Shown here piece after piece: positions 1-7,230 of a stretch of 36,333 nucleotides of DNA. Within the stretch, counting starts at the first letter, position 1. Every line of letters begins with the position of its first letter. Made by a program: the position numbers and the translations under genes. This stretch comes from Thermoflexus hugenholtzii JAD2. Its GTDB lineage: Bacteria > Chloroflexota > Anaerolineae > J036 > Brachytrichaceae. The stretch is taken from positions 1 to 36,333 of the forward strand of contig CAMDWA010000029.1 of assembly GCA_945877855.1 (NCBI GenBank), given 5' to 3'. The notes below the pieces were generated by a model, which was given only the letters and a program-made list of their open reading frames with translations, was not told the DNA's origin and ran no database searches.

Positions 1-271
1 AGGCCAACATATTGCCGCGTGCAAACTCAATAAACCGCGCCCGTTTGTCGGGCGCGATGCTAAATACATCAGCCAGCCGCTCGGCCATGTCTTTCGAGGG
101 CAAGCGTTCTTCATATTCAATTTTGCGCAACGTCACCGCCGAGCAATAAATGGTTTGCGCCAACGCCTCGGCGCTTAAACGCATGGCTTTGCGTTGGCGT
201 TGCAGCCATGCGCCAAATGAAACCGGCGGCTGAGATGGGGAATCAGCGTGTGGCACTGCCAAGGATGACAT
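1..271 (-). CDS. XRE-family transcriptional regulator, N-terminal fragment (cut by window edge)
   Basis: The reverse strand opens with ATG at 271 and stays open to the window edge, giving 90 codons without a stop. After a short polar lead the protein reads SFGAWLQRQRKAMRLSAEAL, then AQTIYCSAVTLRKIEYEERL and PSKDMAERLADVF. This is a Cro/CI-type helix-turn-helix in which the recognition helix is SAVTLRKIE. The same N-terminal HTH is known from large Chloroflexota and actinobacterial regulators in which it precedes an ATPase with WD40 or TPR repeats; whether that holds here is inference because the rest lies outside the window. It diverges from the surface-protein gene at 520, with a 248-bp shared regulatory region that carries repeated TTGATAC sites, so it may control that gene or itself. 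Confidence 0.85.
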   Translation of the reverse strand, partial: MSSLAVPHADSPSQPPVSFGAWLQRQRKAMRLSAEALAQTIYCSAVTLRKIEYEERLPSKDMAERLADVFSIAPDKRARFIEFARGNMLA

Positions 272-355
272 GTTTTTTTTCAAAATAAAAAAGTGCGACT
301 GATCTACGTAACACCGCCCCCATTTGGATCACTCAGTTGCGACGGCGTGAGCCAG

Positions 356-418
356 TGTATCAATCATTGTATCAAAGACCCGCAAATTTAGCAGCAAGCT
401 GTATTAATTCTTTGATAC
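356..418. promoter_or_regulatory. Three TTGATAC-type sites, possible operators
   Basis: TGTATCAA occurs at 356-363 and again at 368-375, and the inverse CTTTGATAC occurs at 410-418. GTATCAAAG (369-377) and CTTTGATAC (410-418) form a 9-bp inverted repeat separated by 32 bp. The sites lie between the divergent XRE regulator and surface-protein genes. Repeated operators next to a helix-turn-helix gene are typical of autoregulation, but binding by this regulator is inference. Confidence 0.4.
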
Positions 419-460
419 CTAAAACTTGGCGGGTTGGGGCAAGATATTGCCACAAGAAGG

Positions 461-482
461 GGGGCACGACATGACGTGCCCC
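461..482. other. Short GC-rich hairpin before the surface-protein gene
   Basis: GGGGCACG and CGTGCCCC form a perfect 8-bp stem with a 6-nt loop, 37 bp before the ATG at 520. There is no T tract, so it is not a standard terminator; it would lie in or just before the leader of the downstream mRNA. Its role is unknown. Confidence 0.45.
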
Positions 483-519
483 AACAGATAGTGACCCCAA
501 CACAAAACAGGAGCTTTAA

Positions 520-2676
520 ATGTTTAAGAAAATCACCCTATTACTCACCTCGCACTGGCTACGACCAATTTGGCAATTAACCTTTGTGATGACGGCGGTG
601 CTGCTGATGATCGGCTTTGGGCGTTGGCTCGACATGCAAGTGGCTCATGCCGATGACATTGCGCCTTTGGCCTGCCCCATTGGCTTACAAGAAACAGGCG
701 GCTTATGCTACAAACCCTGTATCTCGAGCCATACGCCTGTGGGCAATCGGTGTTATGCAAATTGTCCAACTGGTTACACCGATGACGGTTTGTTTTGTCG
801 CAAGGATGCACATATATTTGTCAAAGCATCTTATACACGGGGGCCGGGTATGCCCATGATTTGCGCCACAAACCAAGAGGGGCAGGGCGGCTTATGTTAC
901 CCCAAATGTCAGGTAGGCTATTCTGGCGCGGGGCCAGTGTGTTGGCAAAACTGCAAGGCGGGTTATGCCGATCACGGGGCCACCTGCTTTAAGCACATCT
1001 TCGATTTTTACGGCAAGCATAGTTATGGGCGTGGGGCTGGCGTTGGGGTTAGTGCTTGTGGGGCGGGTTTAGAGCGCAGCGGGGCGTTGTGTTACCCCCG
1101 ATGCGCCGCTGGCTTTAGTGGTACCGTTGCCAGTTGTTTTCAGGTGTGCCCAGCAAGTTATAAAGATGATGGTGCTACGTGCCGCCGTGATGTCGTGAGT
1201 TATGCGAAGCTAAGTTATGATAACGGACTGGGCGTGGTGATGAATAGTGTGCCAGTGGCGATCAATGAAACTGCTAGAACAGCTAAAAACACACCCATCA
1301 AATTAACATTCAAGACTGACAATTTTGATAATGACATATTATCGAATGTTATTTTTGTCGTAAAGCCTCAATTTGGTGAAGTAGATGCTGGCATTTACAC
1401 GCCTAAACAAGATTTTCAAGGTGTAGATTTAGTTGTTTGGAAAGCATCGGACGGCAAAAATGAATCGCAGACAGCTGTGGCGACGATTATTGTAGGCGAC
1501 CCGTCGACCAATGTGGCCCCAGTGGCGATAGACCGCACCATCATCATCACAGAAGACATCGCCGCTAGCATTGTGGTGACCTGCACCGACAACAATAACG
1601 ACCCGCTGTTTTATCAATTGGTTGACAAGCCCCAACACGGCCAATACACTTGGCTGCCGCCCAATACGGTCATTTATACCCCCACCGCCAATTTTGTGGG
1701 CACCGATCAGTTTAGCTTCCGTTCATATGACGGGCGCGATTACTCGCAAGTGGCGACGATTACGCTCAAGGTGAATGGGGTGAATGATGCGCCCGAGGTC
1801 TACACCCAACCTATCAGCACCACCCGCAACACCAGCACGGCGCTCGGCTTAGTGGTCAGCGATGCCGAGGGCGAAACCTTGAGTTATCACATTGTTGCCA
1901 GCCCAACCCATGGCAGCATCGGCGGCGATGCACCCAATTTTGTCTACATTCCCAACCCCGATTATGTCGGCGACGACAGCCTTGAGATCAAGGTAAGCGA
2001 CCCGCATAGCGCCGCCAAAATGGCAAAGGTGACGCTGAGCGTATTGCCAAATAACCGCGCCCCGTTGGCACAAAGTGGGGTGGTCAGCACGAGCGAAGAA
2101 AGCGCCGTTGCCATCAATTTGCAAGGCAGCGATGACGACGGTGACACCCTGCGCTACAGTGTGGTCAGCAATCCAGCCTATGGCACACTCGAAAAGAGCG
2201 ACGACAATGCCTTTGTATATACGCCCAAAGCCGGTTTTGTCGGCAGCGATCAATTTAGCTACAAGGTCAACGACGGGCAAGCCGACTCGCCGACAGCGCA
2301 AGTGAAGATCAACGTTACCGAAGCGCCAATGGTCGCCAGCGCTGTTGGCTTGGTGGTAGATGACAAAAATGGCAACGGGCAGGCCGACGAGAGCGAGCGT
2401 GGCGCAGGCGGTTTGCGTGTGACGTTGACAGCAACCAATTTTGCCCACGACCGCGCCGCCACTTACGAGGCCTATACTGACCGCAACGGCACATGGCGCA
2501 TTGACGATTTGCCACTTGGCACTTACAACCTGAGTGTCAATTCAACCTCGGCAATTTACATCGCCAAACCAGCAAACAGCCAGCTCAAGCTCAATCAACG
2601 CGGTGTGCAGCAATTACAGCCCATCACCGTCGCCGTCACCCGCCACTTTTTGTTCTTATCGATGTTAGCGCGGTAG
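520..2676 (+). CDS. Secreted Cys-rich / Ig-like (tandem-95) / SdrD-B surface protein
   Basis: A 718-aa exported protein. AGGAG at 509-513 supports the ATG at 520. Residues about 15-45 are a hydrophobic signal/anchor segment ending near VAHADD. Residues about 50-225 hold a Cys-rich region of repeated modules (motifs GGLCYPKC, GPVCWQNCKAGY, DDGATCRRD, SYGRGAG). Residues about 245-600 are four cadherin/Ig-like repeats of the 'NDAP...YTPxxxFVGxDxFxY' type known from large bacterial adhesins. Residues about 603-705 are an SdrD/Cna-B-like domain (DDKNGNGQADESERGAGGLRV ending DLPLGTYNLSV). The C-terminus VTRHFLFLSMLAR resembles the tail of the 3638 gene product. It shares head, Ig repeats and tail with that protein but lacks its phosphatase-like insert. 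Likely an extracellular adhesin or matrix protein; the ligand is unknown and no catalytic domain is seen. Confidence 0.85.
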   Translation: MFKKITLLLTSHWLRPIWQLTFVMTAVLLMIGFGRWLDMQVAHADDIAPLACPIGLQETGGLCYKPCISSHTPVGNRCYANCPTGYTDDGLFCRKDAHIFVKASYTRGPGMPMICATNQEGQGGLCYPKCQVGYSGAGPVCWQNCKAGYADHGATCFKHIFDFYGKHSYGRGAGVGVSACGAGLERSGALCYPRCAAGFSGTVASCFQVCPASYKDDGATCRRDVVSYAKLSYDNGLGVVMNSVPVAINETARTAKNTPIKLTFKTDNFDNDILSNVIFVVKPQFGEVDAGIYTPKQDFQGVDLVVWKASDGKNESQTAVATIIVGDPSTNVAPVAIDRTIIITEDIAASIVVTCTDNNNDPLFYQLVDKPQHGQYTWLPPNTVIYTPTANFVGTDQFSFRSYDGRDYSQVATITLKVNGVNDAPEVYTQPISTTRNTSTALGLVVSDAEGETLSYHIVASPTHGSIGGDAPNFVYIPNPDYVGDDSLEIKVSDPHSAAKMAKVTLSVLPNNRAPLAQSGVVSTSEESAVAINLQGSDDDGDTLRYSVVSNPAYGTLEKSDDNAFVYTPKAGFVGSDQFSYKVNDGQADSPTAQVKINVTEAPMVASAVGLVVDDKNGNGQADESERGAGGLRVTLTATNFAHDRAATYEAYTDRNGTWRIDDLPLGTYNLSVNSTSAIYIAKPANSQLKLNQRGVQQLQPITVAVTRHFLFLSMLAR

Positions 2677-2745
2677 AGTCCGTTAACTTAATTTGTAGCA
2701 TTTTACAAATAACAAAATTCTGTAGGGTCAAAACGATCGTAAAAC

Positions 2746-2852
2746 CGTCATTTCGAAATTCTTAGACGCGATTCTAAAGGTTTGCGTCCAGCAAGTTGGA
2801 GAAACGTATAACCTCAAGCGTCATCCCGACGCGAAGCGAAGTGACAAGCGAG
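2746..2852. repeat. Dispersed intergenic repeat A, copy 1
   Basis: Begins CGTCATTTCGAAATTCTTAG and contains GCGTCCAGCAAGTTG, TATAACCTC and GTCATCCC. A diverged copy with the same order of blocks is at 12691-12795. It lies in the 284-bp gap between two surface-protein genes; its last part is read through in frame with the next gene but is not needed for it. No open frame of its own. Probably a degenerate mobile or palindromic repeat. Confidence 0.6.
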
Positions 2853-2960
2853 TTTCTCTACCCTGCTAGACGCGAACCCTCAGAGCCACGTCTAGGATTT
2901 CGGGATAACAACCAAAATTTTTGCTTTAAGAAATACTGTCTCAATAAAAAAGAGGTTCAA

Positions 2961-3605
2961 ATGAAAAAAATTCTTAATCCAACCACCATCCTTATTTTGA
3001 TCGTTAGCTTGCTCATTGGGGTATTGCCAATCGACGCGCAACCCATTGCCGCCGAGAGCAACACCGGGCTGATTGGCGGCAAAGTGTTTGAAGATGCAAA
3101 TCAAGATGGGCAAAGCAACCTATGCGAAACCGGTATCCCAAATGTGCTTATCCGGTTAAAAGGCCTAAGTATTGACCAAAAAACAATTGAAATTGAAGTG
3201 AAAACCGATGAAAACGGCTGGTATTTTTTCAGAAACCTGCCATCCGGTAGCTATGAAGTGCAAAAAATCTCACAACCTGCCGGATACCAAGACGGGAATG
3301 AACATATTGAGGCATTTTTGATCCTAGACAATTTGCCATCAGGAAACAACCTCAATATTGCTAGCAACCCAAACGCCGCAGGTGTCATTGCCCAAAATGC
3401 CATTCGCCAAATTCCCCTGCGGCCAGGCCAAGAAGCTGTGGGGTATCACTTTGGGCAATTAAATGTGTGCGGTAACCTCGGTGCGCGTTCAGATTGCCAT
3501 AACGGGTCAGTTGAAATTGAAAATGCATTTTGTGCCCCTGCGCCTGCCGCCCCCCCCCCTGAGCCACCCGCGCCATTATTGTGCGACCCCGGGTTTTGTG
3601 GCTAA
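2961..3605 (+). CDS. Small secreted SdrD/Cna-B-like protein with Pro-rich, Cys-containing tail
   Basis: The open frame starts at 2796, but the ATG at 2961 is chosen because AGAGG (2951-2955) precedes it and it begins a clear signal peptide (MKKILNPTTILILIVSLLIG then VLPIDAQPIAAES). The frame upstream is translated intergenic repeat. The mature part (214 aa in all) has one SdrD-B-type domain at about residues 38-120: LIGGKVFEDANQDGQSN, then IPNVLIRLKG, DENGWYFFRNLPSGSYEV. This Ca-binding-like beta fold is usual in surface proteins. The end holds six Cys and a proline run (APAAPPPEPPAP) coded partly by ten consecutive C. The gene sits between two larger surface-protein genes in the same direction, 32 bp before the next start, so co-transcription with 3638 is likely. 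Function beyond surface display is unknown. Confidence 0.75.
   Translation: MKKILNPTTILILIVSLLIGVLPIDAQPIAAESNTGLIGGKVFEDANQDGQSNLCETGIPNVLIRLKGLSIDQKTIEIEVKTDENGWYFFRNLPSGSYEVQKISQPAGYQDGNEHIEAFLILDNLPSGNNLNIASNPNAAGVIAQNAIRQIPLRPGQEAVGYHFGQLNVCGNLGARSDCHNGSVEIENAFCAPAPAAPPPEPPAPLLCDPGFCG
3550..3559 (+). repeat. Run of ten C inside the 2961 gene
   Basis: Ten C in a row encode part of the Pro-rich tail near the C-terminus. Homopolymers of this length are prone to slippage, which would change the last 15-20 residues or the stop position. It may be a phase-variable site or an assembly error. Confidence 0.6.
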
Positions 3606-3637
3606 ACCAGAGACAACACACAAAAGGGACTTAACCA

Positions 3638-6600
3638 ATGAATAAAAAACTTTTCACCCTACCAGGCAAAAAACTGCTTTACAAGGCCATGCTCATGCTC
3701 ATCATTATTTCTGGCCTAATGACAGCCGTGACCAAGATGGATGTGCTGCGCGTAGATGCCGCTACCGATGGCGTGGTGTGCCCGGCTGGGCAAGAAGAGA
3801 TCTTTGGCACGTGTTATGGGGCCTGTGATGCGGGTTATGTGGCTTTTGGCATTTTATGTTCGCAAATTTGCCCGCCCGGCTATACCGATAGTGGCTTTAC
3901 CTGCTATATTCCGACTCATATTTTTGCCAAGGCCAATATCCCGCGTGGCGCAGGCACGCCGCTCACCTGCGCCAGCAATGAAGATTTAAATGGGGCGCTG
4001 TGTTACCCCAAATGCCAAGCTGGCTATCGAGGTGATGGGCCAGTGTGTTGGGAGGTGTGTAAGGCCGGTTATCGCAATGACCCAGCCTCGTGCTTCAAAT
4101 CAATCTTTGATTGGTATTTTAAAAAGAGCTACGGACGTGGGGCTGGGCGGGCCGTAAGCACTTGCCCGCCGGGCAAAGAAAATAACAGTGGGCTGTGTTA
4201 TCCCGTTTGTCGGGCTGGTTATCGCGGGGAAGGTCCGTTGTGTTTGCAAATTTGCCCGGCGGGTTACAAAGATGATGGCGGGTTTTGTCGGCGCGATATC
4301 GTCAGCTTCGATAAAACGACCAAAAGCCGCGTCACTGGGGTGATTGGCACGTGCCCCAGCCCTGGTTTTGATCGAAATATCAATAGCCCTCCTCAAACCG
4401 GTTCCTTTTCGCTCATTTATATGAATCAGCCCCTAGCAGGTCATCCAAGTCCTAACGATTTGAGGTTTCTGAAAAAGAAGGTAGATGCAGCGAATGAACT
4501 GCTTGCTAACACGGTCAATAATGTCATTGGCACAGTCATTATTGGTAGCCCGATGGCCACCCACATAAGACCACTTCCCAGTGCCCAGTTTGGCAATATA
4601 TTTGGGGTTAAACCCAGTGCCACCCCCATTTCGGGTGTTTTAAATATGCCCATATGGATCGGCCTTGACCAATCGAATATGCCGAATCTCGAAGAGACTG
4701 TTGACACAAACGAAATACGTTGGGAGCAGGCACGCTGGATGAAAGGCGTGATTGGCTGCAATAGTTTGCCCAATTTTGCTGGCAACCTAAAAAGCTATGA
4801 TGCCGGTAGTATGGCTTATTCGTGGGAGATAGGCAATTATCACTTTGTGCAACTTCATGCGCACCCCAGCTATGCCATGCAAGGCACTGGCATAAACACC
4901 GGTTTTAATATCACCCCAGCCAAAAACTGGTTGATTAAAGACATGAATGCTGCCACGCTGGCTGGCAAACATATTGTCATTCACTATGCCAACTACTATG
5001 CCAACCAAGATATTTACTTAAAAGCATTTTTTGATGACACCCCGGAGCTTAAAAGTGCTTTGCCCAATCTTAAATTGTTGCTTAACAATTTGAATGCCAA
5101 TGACGTTGTCGAAACCATCACGGTGGGTAATCTTAGCGGAAGTTATAAAGCGATTCCGCTAGGTTCAGATCAAAAGATAAAACAAGTTATGTTTTCACCC
5201 AACGGCGTGTACGTGTATGCATTAGATTATGTAAATTACATCCCACTTACTACAACTTCTTATGTGCGAATTTATGAAACCAGTTTTAATCAGCGTCCCC
5301 AAATCTCGTCTCAAACCTTTGCCGTGACTCAAAACACGCCCCTCACCTTTACGATTGCGGCCAGTGACCCTGATAATAATATTGGCGAATTTCGCATTTT
5401 GCAACGTCCTGTGGCTGGAAAGTTGCAATCGTTAAGCACCCTTGGCGAATTTCAATATACACCCAATCAAGGGGTGGTGGGTCTTGATGCTTTTACCGTC
5501 ATTGCCGTAGATCGCGAAAACCTATTATCTGAAGTCGCCCAAATTCGCCTCGATATCACCGCCGCCAACACCCCGCCCAACAGCGCCCCGGTTGCCACCG
5601 ACCAAACCTTAAGCATGTTGGCTGGCGAAAGCCTCACCATTACCGTAAAATGTGACGACCAAGACAACGACCCGCTGACCTATGCCCTGATGCGCCGTGC
5701 GGCACATGGCGAGCTAAAATGGGTTGGCCCCAATTTGCTCAGCTATACGCCATTGCCGGGGTTTGAGGGCGAAGACAGTTTTGTCTATCAGGCCGATGAC
5801 AAACGCCGTCTCTCAAATCCATCCACCGTAACCATCACCGTAAAAAACCGCGCCCCAGCCGCCGCCGATTTGCAAGTGACGGGCGATGAAGACACCCCAA
5901 TCAAAATCAGCTTGCTTGCCAGCGATTTTGAACACGACCCGTTGCAATACACCTACCTAACCACCCCCACCAACGGCGTGTTATCGGGCGATGGCGACAA
6001 TTTGCTTTATACCCCGGCCCCCCATTTTTATGGCAACGACAGCTTTGTTTATCGGGTGAATGATGCCAAAGGCGTATCACGTAGCGCCACCGTCAGCATC
6101 ACTGTGCGGGCGGCAAATGATGCACCCATTGCCAACAACCTGACGCTAAATGGCGACAACGATGCCCCCATCGCCATTGCCCTGAATGCCCATGACCTCG
6201 ATTACGAAGGCCTCGATGATGCTGGCCTCAGCTACGAAGTCATCAGCCAGCCCAGCCAAGGCAAATTAGAGGGCAACGCCCCCGATTTACAATTTATACC
6301 CAACCCCAATTTTGTTGGCGTTACCAGCTTTAACTATCGCGCCAGTGATGGCAAAGCCCAATCGAATGTAGCCACTGTGACGCTCAACATCAGCCAAGCC
6401 ACCCCCAAAGGCACATTGGCGGGGCTGCTTTACCACGACATCAACGGCAACGGCAAACAAGACCCCGACGAAGGCGGCATTGGTAACGCCGTGATAACGC
6501 TTGTGCCCAAGGCGGCTGATCTTGACCTGATGCAACGCAATGACACGGCTACCGACTACAGCGTCGCCACCGACCTGAGCGGGGTCTATCAATTGACAGG

Positions 6601-6769
6601 CGTTGCCGTCGGCCAATACACCTTGCGTTTGGCAGCGGCCCCCGGCCAAACCCTCGCCGCCCTACCCACCACCGACATCACCATCCGCCAAAGCGCCATC
6701 ACCCAAGCCGCCCCATTCGGGGTGCAAGTCACCCGCTGGTCATTGTGGTTGCCGGTGGGGTTGAAGTAG
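3638..6769 (+). CDS. Large secreted protein: Cys-rich modules, degenerate metallophosphatase-like domain, Ig-like repeats, SdrD-B
   Basis: 1043 aa. AAGGG at 3624-3628 precedes the ATG. Residues 1-41 are a basic lead and hydrophobic signal segment (LMLIIISGLMTAV). Residues about 45-240 repeat the Cys-rich modules of the 520 gene (ALCYPKCQAGY, GPVCWEVCKAGY, SYGRGAG, DDGGFCRRD). Residues about 255-545 resemble a calcineurin-like phosphoesterase: VIGTVIIGSPM where the GD motif is expected, MPIWIGLDQSN at the GNHD position, MAYSWEIGNYHFVQLHAHPSY, WLIKDMNAATLAGKHIVIHY. The usual Asp/Asn/His metal ligands are largely absent, so catalysis is doubtful. Residues 550-920 hold four Ig-like 'tandem-95' repeats (NDAPIA, YTPxPxF, DSFVYRVND), 925-1005 an SdrD-B domain (DINGNGKQDPDEGGIGNAV). 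The tail VTRWSLWLPVGLK matches the 520 product. Probably cell-surface; perhaps carbohydrate- or partner-binding. Confidence 0.85.
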   Translation: MNKKLFTLPGKKLLYKAMLMLIIISGLMTAVTKMDVLRVDAATDGVVCPAGQEEIFGTCYGACDAGYVAFGILCSQICPPGYTDSGFTCYIPTHIFAKANIPRGAGTPLTCASNEDLNGALCYPKCQAGYRGDGPVCWEVCKAGYRNDPASCFKSIFDWYFKKSYGRGAGRAVSTCPPGKENNSGLCYPVCRAGYRGEGPLCLQICPAGYKDDGGFCRRDIVSFDKTTKSRVTGVIGTCPSPGFDRNINSPPQTGSFSLIYMNQPLAGHPSPNDLRFLKKKVDAANELLANTVNNVIGTVIIGSPMATHIRPLPSAQFGNIFGVKPSATPISGVLNMPIWIGLDQSNMPNLEETVDTNEIRWEQARWMKGVIGCNSLPNFAGNLKSYDAGSMAYSWEIGNYHFVQLHAHPSYAMQGTGINTGFNITPAKNWLIKDMNAATLAGKHIVIHYANYYANQDIYLKAFFDDTPELKSALPNLKLLLNNLNANDVVETITVGNLSGSYKAIPLGSDQKIKQVMFSPNGVYVYALDYVNYIPLTTTSYVRIYETSFNQRPQISSQTFAVTQNTPLTFTIAASDPDNNIGEFRILQRPVAGKLQSLSTLGEFQYTPNQGVVGLDAFTVIAVDRENLLSEVAQIRLDITAANTPPNSAPVATDQTLSMLAGESLTITVKCDDQDNDPLTYALMRRAAHGELKWVGPNLLSYTPLPGFEGEDSFVYQADDKRRLSNPSTVTITVKNRAPAAADLQVTGDEDTPIKISLLASDFEHDPLQYTYLTTPTNGVLSGDGDNLLYTPAPHFYGNDSFVYRVNDAKGVSRSATVSITVRAANDAPIANNLTLNGDNDAPIAIALNAHDLDYEGLDDAGLSYEVISQPSQGKLEGNAPDLQFIPNPNFVGVTSFNYRASDGKAQSNVATVTLNISQATPKGTLAGLLYHDINGNGKQDPDEGGIGNAVITLVPKAADLDLMQRNDTATDYSVATDLSGVYQLTGVAVGQYTLRLAAAPGQTLAALPTTDITIRQSAITQAAPFGVQVTRWSLWLPVGLK

Positions 6770-6774
6770 TGACA

Positions 6775-6905
6775 ATGACGTGACAGGGTGAGGGGGTGAG
6801 GGGGTGACAGGGTGACAAGGTGACAGAATACTTTGAACACTCTGTCACCTTGTCACCCCCTCACCCTGTCACCCCCTCACCCTGTCACCCCCTCACCTTG
6901 TCATC
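6775..6905. repeat. Octamer tandem repeat forming a long hairpin (GTGACAGG/GTGAGGGG units)
   Basis: The left arm (6781-6827) repeats GTGAcAGG/GTGAGGGG units and the right arm (6841-6903) carries the same units inverted. The inner 17 bp (6811-6827 with 6841-6857) pair perfectly around a 13-nt loop. It fills the space between convergent genes: it starts a few bases after the TAG at 6767-6769 and contains the TGA stop (6901-6903) of the reverse-strand gene. It could end transcription from both sides, although there is no T tract. Confidence 0.85.
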
Positions 6906-7185
6906 CACTTGCCACTTCAATGACCACTTCTTTATCCGTGATGTCAACGATTTCTAACATGCGTCCCTGATATTTCAGGTTCAAACCGCGATAAACGGTC
7001 AATGAGCGGGCCAGATCGGGTTTGTGCTTAATGCCCAGCCACAGGCCAGCGGTTGGCCCAGTGCTGGGTTGCTTCGTCATGGCATCAACATATGCTTGAT
7101 TTTGCCGAAGACCGGCCACGCCAATGCTTAAATCGCCCAAGTGCAAGGCGGTGTTGGTTACGATATGGTAAGTGTTTGCGTCCAT
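6901..7185 (-). CDS. Small beta-rich hypothetical protein next to WXG100-calpain
   Basis: A 94-aa soluble protein with no signal peptide or membrane segment (TNTALHLGDLSIGVAGLRQN, AGLWLGIKHKPD, LTVYRGLNLKYQGRMLEIV, DKEVVIEVASG). Alternating hydrophobic residues suggest an all-beta fold. I do not recognise the family with confidence; it recalls small beta-sandwich proteins found beside WXG100 genes in actinobacteria. The ATG at 7185 has only weak purine-rich upstream sequence. It follows the WXG100-calpain gene by 45 bp on the same strand, so the two are probably one transcript; a chaperone, adaptor or inhibitor of the protease is possible but inferred from position only. Its TGA stop is the first codon of the repeat array at 6775-6905. 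Confidence 0.65.
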   Translation of the reverse strand: MDANTYHIVTNTALHLGDLSIGVAGLRQNQAYVDAMTKQPSTGPTAGLWLGIKHKPDLARSLTVYRGLNLKYQGRMLEIVDITDKEVVIEVASG

Positions 7186-7230
7186 TTTTATTTTGCTTGC
7201 GGGTTTTCGCCAGCATAGAAGGCGGCCTTA

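Noticed and set aside
1849..2448. 199-aa minus-strand open frame
   Set aside because: Antisense to the Ig-like repeats of the surface protein; shadow of regular codon use.
2796..2960. N-terminal extension of the small SdrD-B protein
   Set aside because: The 55 extra codons are dispersed repeat A in translation; a ribosome binding site and signal peptide mark the ATG at 2961.
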